Shown here: one piece after another, positions 44,091-52,226 of the stretch | How the letters are laid out: each line of letters opens with the position of its first letter | Position numbering within the stretch: the stretch's first letter is position 1 | Source: Sulfuritalea sp. | Lineage (GTDB): Bacteria; Pseudomonadota; Gammaproteobacteria; Burkholderiales; Rhodocyclaceae | Reading direction: 5' to 3' | NCBI GenBank assembly: GCA_022842325.1 | Contig: JALHPU010000012.1 | Coordinates: forward strand, 49,921-113,920 | Length of the DNA stretch: 64,000 bases | Translations under genes and position numbers: made by a program | The notes under the pieces: generated by a model | The model's input: only the letters and a program-made list of their open reading frames with translations | Database searches by the model: none | What the model was told of the DNA's origin: nothing

Positions 44091-45430
44091 TGGCGCGCTT
44101 CACCTACACCCTCGCGGTACTGGCCCTGCTGCCCTGGGCTGTGCTGCACCTGCTCTGGCGCGCACGTCGGCAGCCGGAGTATCTGCGCCACTGGGGGGAA
44201 CGCTTCGGCTTTTTTGCCGCCGTTACCTGCCCGCAAAGCGGAATTCCAGGTATGCAGAGCCAGCCAGCGCCGACTATCTGGCTGCACGCCGTCTCGGTCG
44301 GCGAGACGCGCGCCGCACAGCCCCTGGTGGCCGCCCTGCGCGAGCGCTATCCGGAGCACCGCATCCTGTTCACCCACATGACGCCGACCGGACGTGCGAC
44401 GTCCGAGGCGCTGTTCGGCGACAGCGTCGAGCGCATCTACCTGCCGTATGACACGCCCTGGGCCATGCGGCGCTTTTTGCGCCATTACCGGCCGCAGTTC
44501 GGCCTGATCATGGAGACCGAATTGTGGCCGAACCTGATCGCCGCCTGCCGTAACGCCGGAGTGCCGCTGTGCCTGGTCAATGCCCGCCTTTCGCAACGCT
44601 CGGCCAAGCGCTACGCAAGCTTTCCCGCGCTGACGCGTGGCGCGCTGCAAAGCCTGGCGGCGATCGGCGCCCAATCGGCCGACGACGCGGCGCGCCTCAC
44701 CGCTCTCGGCGCGCGCAGCGTCACGGTGACCGGCAACATCAAGTTCGACATCGAAGCGCCGGCCGAACAGCTGGAACTGGGCCGTGAGCTGCGCGCCCGC
44801 TGCGGCAGCCGGCCCATATGGCTGGCGGCCAGCACGCGTGAAGGCGAGGAAGCGCTGATCCTGGAGGCATGGCGGAAGGCCTTGCATGGCACCGGCCCGA
44901 TAGTTATGCAGAGCGGTATCCCCTTGCGGGACGGCGCTGGTGGCACGGCGCTGCTGGTCATCGTTCCGCGCCACCCGCAGCGCTTCGACGAAGTGGCGCG
45001 ACTGGCGGCGGAGCGCGGCTTTGCGCTGCAGCGGCGCAGCGAGAATGCGGCGGTCGCAGCAGCGACCCAGGTGCTGATCGGCGACAGCATGGGCGAGATG
45101 TTCGCTTTCTATGCCGCGGCCGACATCGCTTTCATCGGCGGCAGCCTGCTCGATTTCGGCAGCCAGAACCTGATCGAAGCGGCGGCCTGCGGCACGCCGG
45201 TGCTGATCGGGCCGTCAACCCGCAACTTCGCCGATGCCGCGCGCGAAGCCGTCGCCTGCGGCGCGGCGCGGACTATCGTCGATGCCGGTGATCTGGTGCG
45301 TCAGGTGCTTGCCCTGCTGGCCGACGACGCCTCGCGCCGGGCCATGGGTGCCGAGGGGCGCGCCTTTGCCGAGCGCCATCGCGGCGCCACGGTACGCACC
45401 CTGGAAATGCTCAGTTCAGCAGCGCATTGA
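44090..45430 (+). CDS. waaA: Kdo transferase (3-deoxy-D-manno-octulosonic acid transferase)
   Basis: A 446-residue inner-membrane-anchored GT30 enzyme, transferring Kdo from CMP-Kdo to lipid IVA. Motifs: WLHAVSVGETRAAQPLVAAL, ETELWPNLI, LVIVPRHPQRFDEVARL, and GGSLLDFGSQNLIEAAACGTPVLIGPSTRNF. It is longer than E. coli WaaA (425). The excess is explained by two short insertions that lack family conservation: around residues 45-60 (VTCPQSGIPGMQS, containing the 51-nt element 44225-44275) and around residues 271-286 (MQSGIPLRDGAGG, 44905-44940). Its end overlaps convergent tolC by 20 bases. Confidence 0.93.
   Translation: MARFTYTLAVLALLPWAVLHLLWRARRQPEYLRHWGERFGFFAAVTCPQSGIPGMQSQPAPTIWLHAVSVGETRAAQPLVAALRERYPEHRILFTHMTPTGRATSEALFGDSVERIYLPYDTPWAMRRFLRHYRPQFGLIMETELWPNLIAACRNAGVPLCLVNARLSQRSAKRYASFPALTRGALQSLAAIGAQSADDAARLTALGARSVTVTGNIKFDIEAPAEQLELGRELRARCGSRPIWLAASTREGEEALILEAWRKALHGTGPIVMQSGIPLRDGAGGTALLVIVPRHPQRFDEVARLAAERGFALQRRSENAAVAAATQVLIGDSMGEMFAFYAAADIAFIGGSLLDFGSQNLIEAAACGTPVLIGPSTRNFADAAREAVACGAARTIVDAGDLVRQVLALLADDASRRAMGAEGRAFAERHRGATVRTLEMLSSAAH
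44225..44275. repeat. 51-nt intragenic repeat in waaA
   Basis: Runs from ACCTGCCCGCAAAGCGG to GCGCCGACT and matches 52075-52125 (inside an RND adaptor gene) at 42 of 51 positions with no gap. It encodes the unconserved loop VTCPQSGIPGMQSQPAPT region of WaaA. It keeps the reading frame (17 codons). Confidence 0.75.
44905..44940. repeat. possible inverted, diverged copy of the intragenic element in waaA
   Basis: TATGCAGAGC here recurs in 44225-44275, and GGTATCCCCTTGCGGG resembles the reverse complement of the element (GGAATTCCGCTTTGCGGG) with small gaps. It encodes the second unconserved WaaA loop (MQSGIPLRDGAGG). Weaker than the 51-nt match. Confidence 0.4.
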
Positions 45431-46754
45431 TCGCGGCGACATCGTCCTCGCCCAAGGTGCCGGCGACAGCCTTGAGCTTGAGCATGGCGGCCAGCGTATC
45501 GAGGCGGGCCTTGGCCAGCTTCTGGCGGGTGTCGAACAACTGGCTCTGGGCGTTCAGCACGTCGATGTTGATGCGCACGCCGACTTCGTAGCCGAGCTTG
45601 TTGGAATCCAGTGCCGACTGCGAGGAGGTCAGCGCCGCTTCGTAGGCCTTGACCTGCGCCAGGCCGGAATTCACGCCGAGGTAAGCCTGGCGCGCGTTGA
45701 GCGCCGCGGTGCGGCGCGCATTGTCGAGATCGGCGCTGGCTTTCTCCTTCAGCGCGACGGCTTCGCGATCCTTGGAAGCGGTGGCGCCGCCGGCGAAAAT
45801 CGGAATCGACAGTTGCAGGCCGATGGCATTGACGTCGGTGTCGCTGCCGGGACGCACGGCGCCCAGGGCATACGATCCGGTGTTTGCGCTGTGGCTGCGA
45901 CTGGCGACCAGATCCAGCGTCGGGTAATGTCCGGCGCGCTGCTTTTCGATTTCGCGCGTGGCGATTTGGTACAGTGCCTCGTAGATCTGCACCGAGGCGC
46001 TCGAGGACTCGGCCATTTCCACCCACTTGTTGATGTCGTCGGGCTGCGGGCGCGCCAGCTGCACCCCGGGGCGCAGGTTCTTCAGGCTCTCCGGCTCCTT
46101 GCCTATCACTGCGCGCAGCGCCTGGCGCTTGCCGCTCAGATCGTTTTCGGCGGCGATCTCCTGCGCGCTGGTCAGGTCATAGCGGGCCTGCGCTTCATGG
46201 GTATCGGTGATCGTCGCGGTGCCGACCTCGAAATTGCGCTTGGCCGATTCGAGCTGTTCGGCAATCGCCACCTTCTGCGCCTGCGCCGTCGCCAGCGTGT
46301 CCTGCGCCAGCAGCACGTCGAAGTAGGCCTGCGCCGCGCGCACGATCAGCTCCTGGCGGGCCAGCCCGAACTGCGCTTCGGCTTGCGCCACGGCAAGCTC
46401 CGATTGCGTGTAGGCGACCCAGTTCTGCCAGCGGAACAGCGGCTGCGACAGGCTCGCGGTCCAGCCGTTGTTGTTGTAGTAGGTGCTGCTGCTCGTCGGC
46501 GGCGTGCTGCGCACATCCGTCTCCTGGCGGTTCCAGGAGGTATTTGCCGACAGACCGACCGTCGGCAGCAGACCGGCACGGCCCTGCGGCAGCTTTTCGC
46601 GCCCGGCGTCCAGCGCGGCTCGCGCCGCGGCGAACTGCGCATCGTAGGCGATCGCATCGCGATACACCGCCATCAGGTCGGCGCCGTGGGCGAGCGGGGC
46701 AAATCCGCCGGCGGACAGGCAGCCGGCGATCATCAGGGAAAGTGCGTTCTTCAT
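45411..46754 (-). CDS. tolC: TolC-family outer-membrane channel protein
   Basis: A 447-residue TolC/OMF protein with a signal peptide (MKNALSLMIAGCLSAGGFAPLAHGADL). ADLMAVYRDAIAYDAQFAAARAALDAGREKLPQGRAGLLPTVG and the second half's corresponding repeat (GLQLSIPIFAGGATASKDREAVALKEKASADLDNARR) are the tandem-repeat features of TolC. It forms the outer-membrane exit for RND and type I systems, and is a plausible partner of the RND pairs upstream at 48001-56391. ATG 46754. It ends in a 20-base convergent overlap with waaA. Confidence 0.92.
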   Translation of the reverse strand: MKNALSLMIAGCLSAGGFAPLAHGADLMAVYRDAIAYDAQFAAARAALDAGREKLPQGRAGLLPTVGLSANTSWNRQETDVRSTPPTSSSTYYNNNGWTASLSQPLFRWQNWVAYTQSELAVAQAEAQFGLARQELIVRAAQAYFDVLLAQDTLATAQAQKVAIAEQLESAKRNFEVGTATITDTHEAQARYDLTSAQEIAAENDLSGKRQALRAVIGKEPESLKNLRPGVQLARPQPDDINKWVEMAESSSASVQIYEALYQIATREIEKQRAGHYPTLDLVASRSHSANTGSYALGAVRPGSDTDVNAIGLQLSIPIFAGGATASKDREAVALKEKASADLDNARRTAALNARQAYLGVNSGLAQVKAYEAALTSSQSALDSNKLGYEVGVRINIDVLNAQSQLFDTRQKLAKARLDTLAAMLKLKAVAGTLGEDDVAAINALLN

Positions 46755-46773
46755 AGGTACTCCACGACTCGAT

Positions 46774-47097
46774 TCAATACGTCGGCATCGCCGGATCGAC
46801 ATCCCGCGCCCAGGCGGCGACGCCGCCCTGCAGGTTGGTAATGTTGGCGAAGCCCATCTGTTCCAGAAACATTCCGGCCTGAAAGCTGCGCGCGCCGTGA
46901 TGGCAAATCATCACGATATCGTCATCGCGCTTGAGCTCATGGTAACGGGCCGGTACGCCGCGCATCGGCATGGAAAGCGAACCGGCGATGCGGCATGTCT
47001 CGAACTCCCAGGGCTCGCGCACGTCGAGCAGCACGGGCTTGCCGCGCTGCGGATCGGCGAGCCACTCCTTGAGTTGCGAGGCGGATAGCTGGCGCAT
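46774..47097 (-). CDS. rhodanese-like domain protein
   Basis: A 107-residue single-domain rhodanese. PVLLDVREPWEFETCRIAGSLSMPM is the N-terminal motif and IVMICHHGARS the active-site loop with Cys65 as the persulfide-bearing residue. Such proteins transfer sulfane sulfur to acceptors. The gene lies between a pcm-like gene and tolC, an arrangement commonly seen in betaproteobacteria, with 19 bases to tolC and 181 to pcm. A dispersed repeat fills much of the latter gap. Confidence 0.92.
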   Translation of the reverse strand: MRQLSASQLKEWLADPQRGKPVLLDVREPWEFETCRIAGSLSMPMRGVPARYHELKRDDDIVMICHHGARSFQAGMFLEQMGFANITNLQGGVAAWARDVDPAMPTY

Positions 47098-47131
47098 GGG
47101 TCAACGCTCATGGCAGCGAGAGCCGCCCGCC

Positions 47132-47283
47132 GATGATGAAACACGCGAAAGGTGAATTGAAGGCCCACCCCTCCCATCCCCCAATCGCAAACGTCGCATG
47201 CGACCTTCCCCTCGCGGGGAGGCTATTGATTGGCTCGCTGCGCTCGATATCACCAGTGCCCCATCCTGTTGTTTCACGTTAAA
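47132..47283. repeat. dispersed intergenic repeat, copy A
   Basis: Starts with GATGATGAAACA and ends with TTTCACGTTAAA; contains CCCCTCGCGGGGAGG (short hairpin) and GGCTCGCTGCGCTCGA. Shares these with copies at 60885-61012 and 62734-62880. It fills the gap between the rhodanese and pcm-like genes; its right end supplies the stop codon of the pcm-like gene (47279-47281). Confidence 0.85.
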
Positions 47284-47935
47284 AAACGAAGGCCGGCGCC
47301 GGCTCGGCATCGCGTAGCGGCGCCACCACGGTTTCGAATACGGCCAGGCGCGAAAATCCGTCGCCGACCCGTGCGTACAGCACCGCCTGCATGGCCGGCG
47401 CGGCACCTTCGATGGCGAACAGGCGACCGCCGGGCTTGAGCTGGTCGAGCAGCACCTGCGGCACCTTGGCCACGGCGCCGGAGACCATGATCGCATCGTA
47501 GGGCGCGTGGGCGGCCAGGCCGCTCAAGCCGTTGCCGGTTTCCACCGCGACGTTGCTGACCCCGGCGCGACGCAGGTTTTCGCGCGCCGTTGCAGCCAGT
47601 TCCGGGTCGATTTCCAGCGACCAGACGTGATCGGCATGGGCGCCCAGCAGGGCCGCCATGTAACCGGAGCCGGTGCCGACTTCCAGCACGTTCTCGTGCT
47701 TCTTCATCGCCAGCGTCTGCAGCGCCAGGGCTTCCACCCGCGGCGCGAACATGCAGGCAGCCGCCTCGCCGCCGAGCGGCAGCTGGGTATCGGCAAAGGC
47801 CAGCCGGCGATGCGCCGGCGGCACGAACTCTTCGCGCTTGACCACGAACAACACCTCGAGCACGTCGGGATCCAGCACCCTGGCCGGACGCAATTGCTGC
47901 TCGATCATGTTGAAGCGGGCTTGTTCAAAATTCAT
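47279..47935 (-). CDS. pcm: protein-L-isoaspartate O-methyltransferase family protein
   Basis: A 218-residue PCMT-family protein. MIEQQLRPARVLDPDVLEVLFVVKREEFVPPAHRRLAFAD and NVLEVGTGSGYMAALLG (SAM motif I) are family features; LKPGGRLFAIEG is motif III. The canonical enzyme methylates isoaspartyl residues for repair; this branch, usually linked to tolC in betaproteobacteria, may have a different target. ATG 47935 with AGGAGA just upstream. The promoter region holds an inverted repeat at 47954-47973. Confidence 0.85.
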   Translation of the reverse strand: MNFEQARFNMIEQQLRPARVLDPDVLEVLFVVKREEFVPPAHRRLAFADTQLPLGGEAAACMFAPRVEALALQTLAMKKHENVLEVGTGSGYMAALLGAHADHVWSLEIDPELAATARENLRRAGVSNVAVETGNGLSGLAAHAPYDAIMVSGAVAKVPQVLLDQLKPGGRLFAIEGAAPAMQAVLYARVGDGFSRLAVFETVVAPLRDAEPAPAFVF

Positions 47936-47953
47936 GATGTCTCCTGAAGTGCT

Positions 47954-47973
47954 ATATTAGCATGCTCTAATAT
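47954..47973. promoter_or_regulatory. inverted repeat in the pcm-rhodanese-tolC promoter region
   Basis: ATATTAG-CATGCT-CTAATAT, 7-bp arms with a 6-bp centre, 18 bases upstream of the pcm-like ATG. In the only AT-rich stretch of an otherwise GC-rich spacer, so a regulator operator or a promoter -10 overlap is plausible. The regulator is unknown. Confidence 0.45.
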
Positions 47974-47986
47974 TTAGGCATAGCCG

Positions 47987-48015
47987 GCAAGGGCGGGATT
48001 CTACGCCGCCCTTGC
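47987..48015 (-). terminator. hairpin at the end of the RND operon
   Basis: GCAAGGGCGG pairs with CCGCCCTTGC over a 9-base loop; the RND stop codon (48001-48003) is in the loop. No T-run follows on the minus strand, so this may be a hairpin that blocks exonucleases rather than a classical intrinsic terminator. Confidence 0.45.
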
Positions 48016-51000
48016 GTCCGTCGAGGGCTCCTTGACCCGGTACCACGCCGCATACAGGGCCGGCAGGAACAGGCAGGTCAGCACCGTGGCGACGATCAGG
48101 CCGCCCATGATGGCCACCGCCATCGGCCCCCAGAACACCTGCCGCGTCAGCGGAATCATGGCCAGCACCGCGGCCGCCGCGGTCAGCACGATGGGCCGGA
48201 AGCGGCGCACCGTGGAGCCGACGATGGCCTCCCATTCGCTCTTGCCGTCGGCCTCGTCCTGCTCGATCTGGTCCACCAGAATCACCGAGTTGCGCAGGAT
48301 CATGCCCATCAGCGCAATCACGCCGAGGTTGGCGACGAAGCCGTAGGGCACCTGGAACAGCAGCAGCGCCAGCGTCACGCCGATCAGCCCGAGCGGCGCG
48401 GTGAGCAGGACCATGATGGTGCGGCTGATGCTCTGCAGCTGGATCATCAGCAGCGTGATGACGCCGACGATCATCAAGGGCACCGCGGCCTTGATTGAGT
48501 TTTCGCCCTTGGCCGATTCCTCGGTCGAGCCACCGACTTCGATGCGGAAGCCGGGCGGCAGATTGGCCCGCAGGTCGGCCAGTTGCGCGTCGAGCTGGGC
48601 CGAGGCGGCCTGCGGCTGCAGGCTGCCGACCACGTCGGCGCGCACGGTGATGGTCGGCATCCGGTCGCGGCGCCAGATCAGGCCTTCTTCCAGTACCGGC
48701 ACCAGGCGCGCGACCTGGGCCAGCGGAATGTGGCGGCCGCTGGCGGAAACCAGGTCGAGATCGGGCAGGCGGCTCAGGGTGCGCGGATCGGCATGGCCGT
48801 CGTTAGCGCCGGCATCGGCGCGCCAGACCACGTCGATCAGCTGGTCGTTCTCGCGGAACTGCGTCACCGTGGCGCCCACCAGCCAGCCCTGCAGCGTCAG
48901 CGCCACGTCCTGGCTGGAGACGCCGAGCGCGCGGGCGCGGGCCTGGTCGATCTCGACCCGCACGGCCTTGACGCGCTCGTTCCAGTCGAAATTCACGTTG
49001 CGCAGGTTGGGATGGGCGCGCATCAGGCTCGATATGCCTTCCGCGTTGTCGCGCAGGGCGACCAGGTCCTCGCCCATCACGCGAAACTGCACCGGGTAGC
49101 CGACCGGCGGGCCGTTCTCGAGCCGCACCACGCGCAGGCGCAGGTGAGCCCACGATCCGTCGGCGGCGTCGAAGGCGGCTTCTAGCCGGTTCTTGACCAC
49201 CTCGCGCTCCTTGAGACCCTTGGTGACGATCACCATCTGCCCGAAGTTGTCGGCGAACAGCTGCTGGTCAAGCGAGAGGAAGAAACGCGGCGCGCCGTTA
49301 CCAATGTAGGACGACCACGAGGCGATGTTGTCGTCCTTGCCGAGCAGGGCCTCGACACGCTTGACCTCGTGTTCGGTGGCCTTCAGCGAAGCGCCCTGCG
49401 GCAGCCAGATATCGACCATGATTTCGGGCCGGCTGGCAGGCGGGAAGAACTGCTTCTGCACGGCCTTGTTGAACAGCACCAGCGACAGAACGAAGAAGCC
49501 CACCGTGGCAAAGATCACCAGCCAGCGATGGCGCAGGCACCACTCGACCAGGGCGCGGATGCGCCGATAAAAAGGCGAATCGTAGATGTCACCGCCGTGC
49601 TTCTCGGCAATCGCACGCAGCTTGACCGGATCGAGCAGCTTGTAACCGAGCCAGGGCGTGAACACCACGGCGACGATCCACGACACCAGCAGCGCGATGG
49701 TGACCACCTGGAAAATCGAGATGGTGTATTCACCGGCGCCCGACTTGGCGAAGCCGACCGGCGTAAAGCCCGCCGCAGTAATCAGGGTGCCGGTCAGCAT
49801 CGGGAAGGCGGTCGAGGTGTAGGCGAAGGTGGCGGCCTTGAAGCGGTCCCAGCCCTGCTCCATTTTCACCACCATCATTTCCACGGTAATGATTGCGTCA
49901 TCGACCAGCAGGCCCAGCGAGATCACCAGCGCGCCCAGCGAGATGCGCTGCAGGTCGATGCCGAAGGCCTGCATGGCGAGGAAAGTCATCGCCAGCACCA
50001 GCGGGATCGACAGCGCCACCACAGTCCCGGTGCGCCAGCCCAGCGAAAGGAAGGAAACGGCGAGGACGATGATCATGGCCTCGCCCAGCGTCTGCACGAA
50101 CAGGTTAAGCGAGGTCTTGACGATCTGCGGCTGGTCGAACACCACACTCACGTCGATGCCAACCGGCAGGTCCCGCTGCAACTTCGTCATCGTCGCCGCG
50201 AGATTCTCGCCGAGGTCGATGACGTTGCCGCCGCGCGCCATGACCACGCCGAGGCCGACCGCGTCGCGCCCGGCGACGCGCATCCGCGGCTGCGGCGGGT
50301 CGGCCAGGCCGCGGGTGACGCGGGCGATGTCGCCCAGGCGGAAGCTGCGCCCGCCCACCGCCAGCGAGGCTTCGCGCAGCGCATCGACGCTGTCGAAGGG
50401 TCCCGAAACGCGCAGCCGCACGCGGTCGGTCTCGGTCTCGACATGGCCGGACGGCACCACGGCGTTCTGCCGCTGCAGCGCATCGAACACCTGGGTCGGC
50501 ACCAGGCCCATGGCCGCCAGCCTGGCGGGACTCACGTCGATGTAGATCTTCTCGTCCTGAACGCCGATCAGCTCGATCTTCTTCACATCCGCAACGCGGC
50601 GCAGTTCGCGCGCCAGCTTGTCCGCCTCGCGGCGCAGGTCGCCCATCGTGTAACCCGTCTTGTCGTCGCGCGAGGTCAGGGCGAAGATCTTGATCTGCAC
50701 GTCGCCGAACTCGTCGTTGGGGAAGGGCCCCTGCACGCCGGCCGGCAGCGTGTGGCGAATGTCGTCGAGCTTCTTCCTGACCTGGCGCCAGGCCTCGGGC
50801 ACCTCGGCCTTCGGCGTGTAGTCCTTGAGGATCACGATGGTCAGCGATTCGCCGGGCTTGGAGGCCGTGCGCAGCACGTCGACCCAGGGCGTCTCTGCCA
50901 GCTTCTTTTCGATGCGCTCGGTGAGTTGCTGCTCGACCTGCTGCGCATTGGCGCCGGGCCACAACGTGCGCACCACCATGACCTTGAAGGTGAAGTCCGG

Positions 51001-51120
51001 ATCCTCGGCGCGGCCGAGCTTGAGGAAGGCCAGCACGCCGCCGACCATGAACACGATCATCAAATAGAGCACCATCGACTGGTGCCGCAGCGCCCACTCG
51101 GAAAGATTGAGCTGCTTCAT
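48001..51120 (-). CDS. RND efflux transporter permease, pair 2
   Basis: A 1039-residue RND pump: a single N-terminal helix, a large periplasmic loop, the helix cluster, and the repeat of this layout in the second half. GLLVDDAIITVEMMVVKMEQG carries the paired Asp residues of TM4 used in proton relay; a second Lys-containing TM10 region follows in the second half. It exports drugs or other compounds with an adaptor and an outer-membrane channel such as TolC. ATG 51120 overlaps the adaptor stop as ATGA. The substrate is unknown. The gene is the last of the five-gene operon. Confidence 0.92.
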   Translation of the reverse strand: MKQLNLSEWALRHQSMVLYLMIVFMVGGVLAFLKLGRAEDPDFTFKVMVVRTLWPGANAQQVEQQLTERIEKKLAETPWVDVLRTASKPGESLTIVILKDYTPKAEVPEAWRQVRKKLDDIRHTLPAGVQGPFPNDEFGDVQIKIFALTSRDDKTGYTMGDLRREADKLARELRRVADVKKIELIGVQDEKIYIDVSPARLAAMGLVPTQVFDALQRQNAVVPSGHVETETDRVRLRVSGPFDSVDALREASLAVGGRSFRLGDIARVTRGLADPPQPRMRVAGRDAVGLGVVMARGGNVIDLGENLAATMTKLQRDLPVGIDVSVVFDQPQIVKTSLNLFVQTLGEAMIIVLAVSFLSLGWRTGTVVALSIPLVLAMTFLAMQAFGIDLQRISLGALVISLGLLVDDAIITVEMMVVKMEQGWDRFKAATFAYTSTAFPMLTGTLITAAGFTPVGFAKSGAGEYTISIFQVVTIALLVSWIVAVVFTPWLGYKLLDPVKLRAIAEKHGGDIYDSPFYRRIRALVEWCLRHRWLVIFATVGFFVLSLVLFNKAVQKQFFPPASRPEIMVDIWLPQGASLKATEHEVKRVEALLGKDDNIASWSSYIGNGAPRFFLSLDQQLFADNFGQMVIVTKGLKEREVVKNRLEAAFDAADGSWAHLRLRVVRLENGPPVGYPVQFRVMGEDLVALRDNAEGISSLMRAHPNLRNVNFDWNERVKAVRVEIDQARARALGVSSQDVALTLQGWLVGATVTQFRENDQLIDVVWRADAGANDGHADPRTLSRLPDLDLVSASGRHIPLAQVARLVPVLEEGLIWRRDRMPTITVRADVVGSLQPQAASAQLDAQLADLRANLPPGFRIEVGGSTEESAKGENSIKAAVPLMIVGVITLLMIQLQSISRTIMVLLTAPLGLIGVTLALLLFQVPYGFVANLGVIALMGMILRNSVILVDQIEQDEADGKSEWEAIVGSTVRRFRPIVLTAAAAVLAMIPLTRQVFWGPMAVAIMGGLIVATVLTCLFLPALYAAWYRVKEPSTDARAA

Positions 51121-52226
51121 TTGCTCGATGCCTGAGCCGCGACGCGCACCTTTTCACCGGCGGTGAGCAGGTTCACGCCGGCAGCAACGATCTGTTCGCC
51201 ACCCGCCAGACCGCCGCTGACCATGGCCCCGGCGTCGGTGTAGGCGGACACGGTGACGGCCTGGAGCGTCACCGTACCGTCAGCGCCGACTTTCCACACC
51301 GCCGGCTGATTCCCCTGCTGGAAGATCGCGGTCAGCGGCACGATCAGTCGCTTCGCATCGGGAGCGCCGGGCGCACCGGAAGGGAAGCGCACCGTTGCGC
51401 TCATGCCCAACGGCAGCAACGGGTCGGCGTCCTTGAGGCTGACGCGCGCGGCATAGGTGCGGGTCACCGGATCGGCCACCGGCGAGATTTCGCGCAGACG
51501 CCCCGTCAGCGGTTTCCCCGTGGCGCCACTTGTGGCACCAGCGGCAGCCCAGAAGCTGACTTCCGCCGTCTGGCCGAGCTTGAAGCTGGTCACTTCATTT
51601 TCAGGCAGGGCGATCGCGACTTCGCGCTCGCCGTCCGGCGCCAGGCGGAACACCGCCTGGCCGACGCTGACCACCTGGCCTGGTTCGGCCAGCACCTGGC
51701 CGATGACGCCGTTGCGGTCGGCCACCAGCGTCGTGTACGAAGCCTGGTTCTTCGAAAGCTGAGCCTGCGCTTCGGCAGCCTTGAAGGCGGTTTCGCGTGC
51801 GTCGAGCGCAGAAGCGCTGATGTAGTTCTTCGCCTTGAGGTCGCGGTAGCGCGCCACATCCGCCGCCGCCAGCGCGCGCTGGGCCTCGGCCTGGGTCACC
51901 AGCAGTCCGGCATCGGTCGGATCGAGCCGCGCCAGTACTTGGCCGGCCTTGACCGCCTGGCCGAGTTCGGCGCGACGCTCGACGATCTTGCCGGCAACGC
52001 GAAAGCCCAGCGTGGTCTCGATCCGCGCGCGTACCTCGCCGCTGTAGCTGCGCTGCGCGCCGTCCGTCGCCGTCACCTGCCCGCAAAGCGGCGTCCCAGG
52101 TGCGCAAGGCGAGCCGGCGCCGACTTTCAGGGTGCGCACCAGCTTCGGCGCGGCCGGGGGCGGCGGCGCTTCGCTGCAGGCGGCAAGGAACAGGGCCAGC
52201 ACGACAATGGCGGCGGGATTTTTCAT
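51117..52226 (-). CDS. RND periplasmic adaptor (membrane fusion protein), pair 2
   Basis: A 369-residue lipoprotein adaptor (lipobox LAAC, Cys17). GEVRARIETTLGFRVAGKIVERRAELGQAVKAGQVLARLDPTD is the lipoyl/hairpin start, followed by a coiled-coil region and beta-barrel. Immediately before it lies an unconserved loop (VGAGSPCAPGTPLCGQVTATDGA) encoded by the 51-nt intragenic repeat at 52075-52125. ATG 52226 overlaps the upstream RND stop as ATGA. It bridges the inner-membrane pump and the outer-membrane channel. Confidence 0.9.
   Translation of the reverse strand: MKNPAAIVVLALFLAACSEAPPPPAAPKLVRTLKVGAGSPCAPGTPLCGQVTATDGAQRSYSGEVRARIETTLGFRVAGKIVERRAELGQAVKAGQVLARLDPTDAGLLVTQAEAQRALAAADVARYRDLKAKNYISASALDARETAFKAAEAQAQLSKNQASYTTLVADRNGVIGQVLAEPGQVVSVGQAVFRLAPDGEREVAIALPENEVTSFKLGQTAEVSFWAAAGATSGATGKPLTGRLREISPVADPVTRTYAARVSLKDADPLLPLGMSATVRFPSGAPGAPDAKRLIVPLTAIFQQGNQPAVWKVGADGTVTLQAVTVSAYTDAGAMVSGGLAGGEQIVAAGVNLLTAGEKVRVAAQASSK
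52075..52125. repeat. 51-nt intragenic repeat in the RND adaptor gene
   Basis: Same 51-nt element as at 44225-44275 (42 of 51 identical, no gap), in the same plus-strand orientation. It encodes a short Cys-containing loop in the adaptor near residue 35-50 where adaptors are not normally extended. Confidence 0.75.

Noticed and set aside
49369..51135. Plus-strand open frame of 588 codons opposite RND pair 2
   Set aside because: Composition is His/Arg/Gln-rich and anti-parallel to a verified pump gene; no family features.
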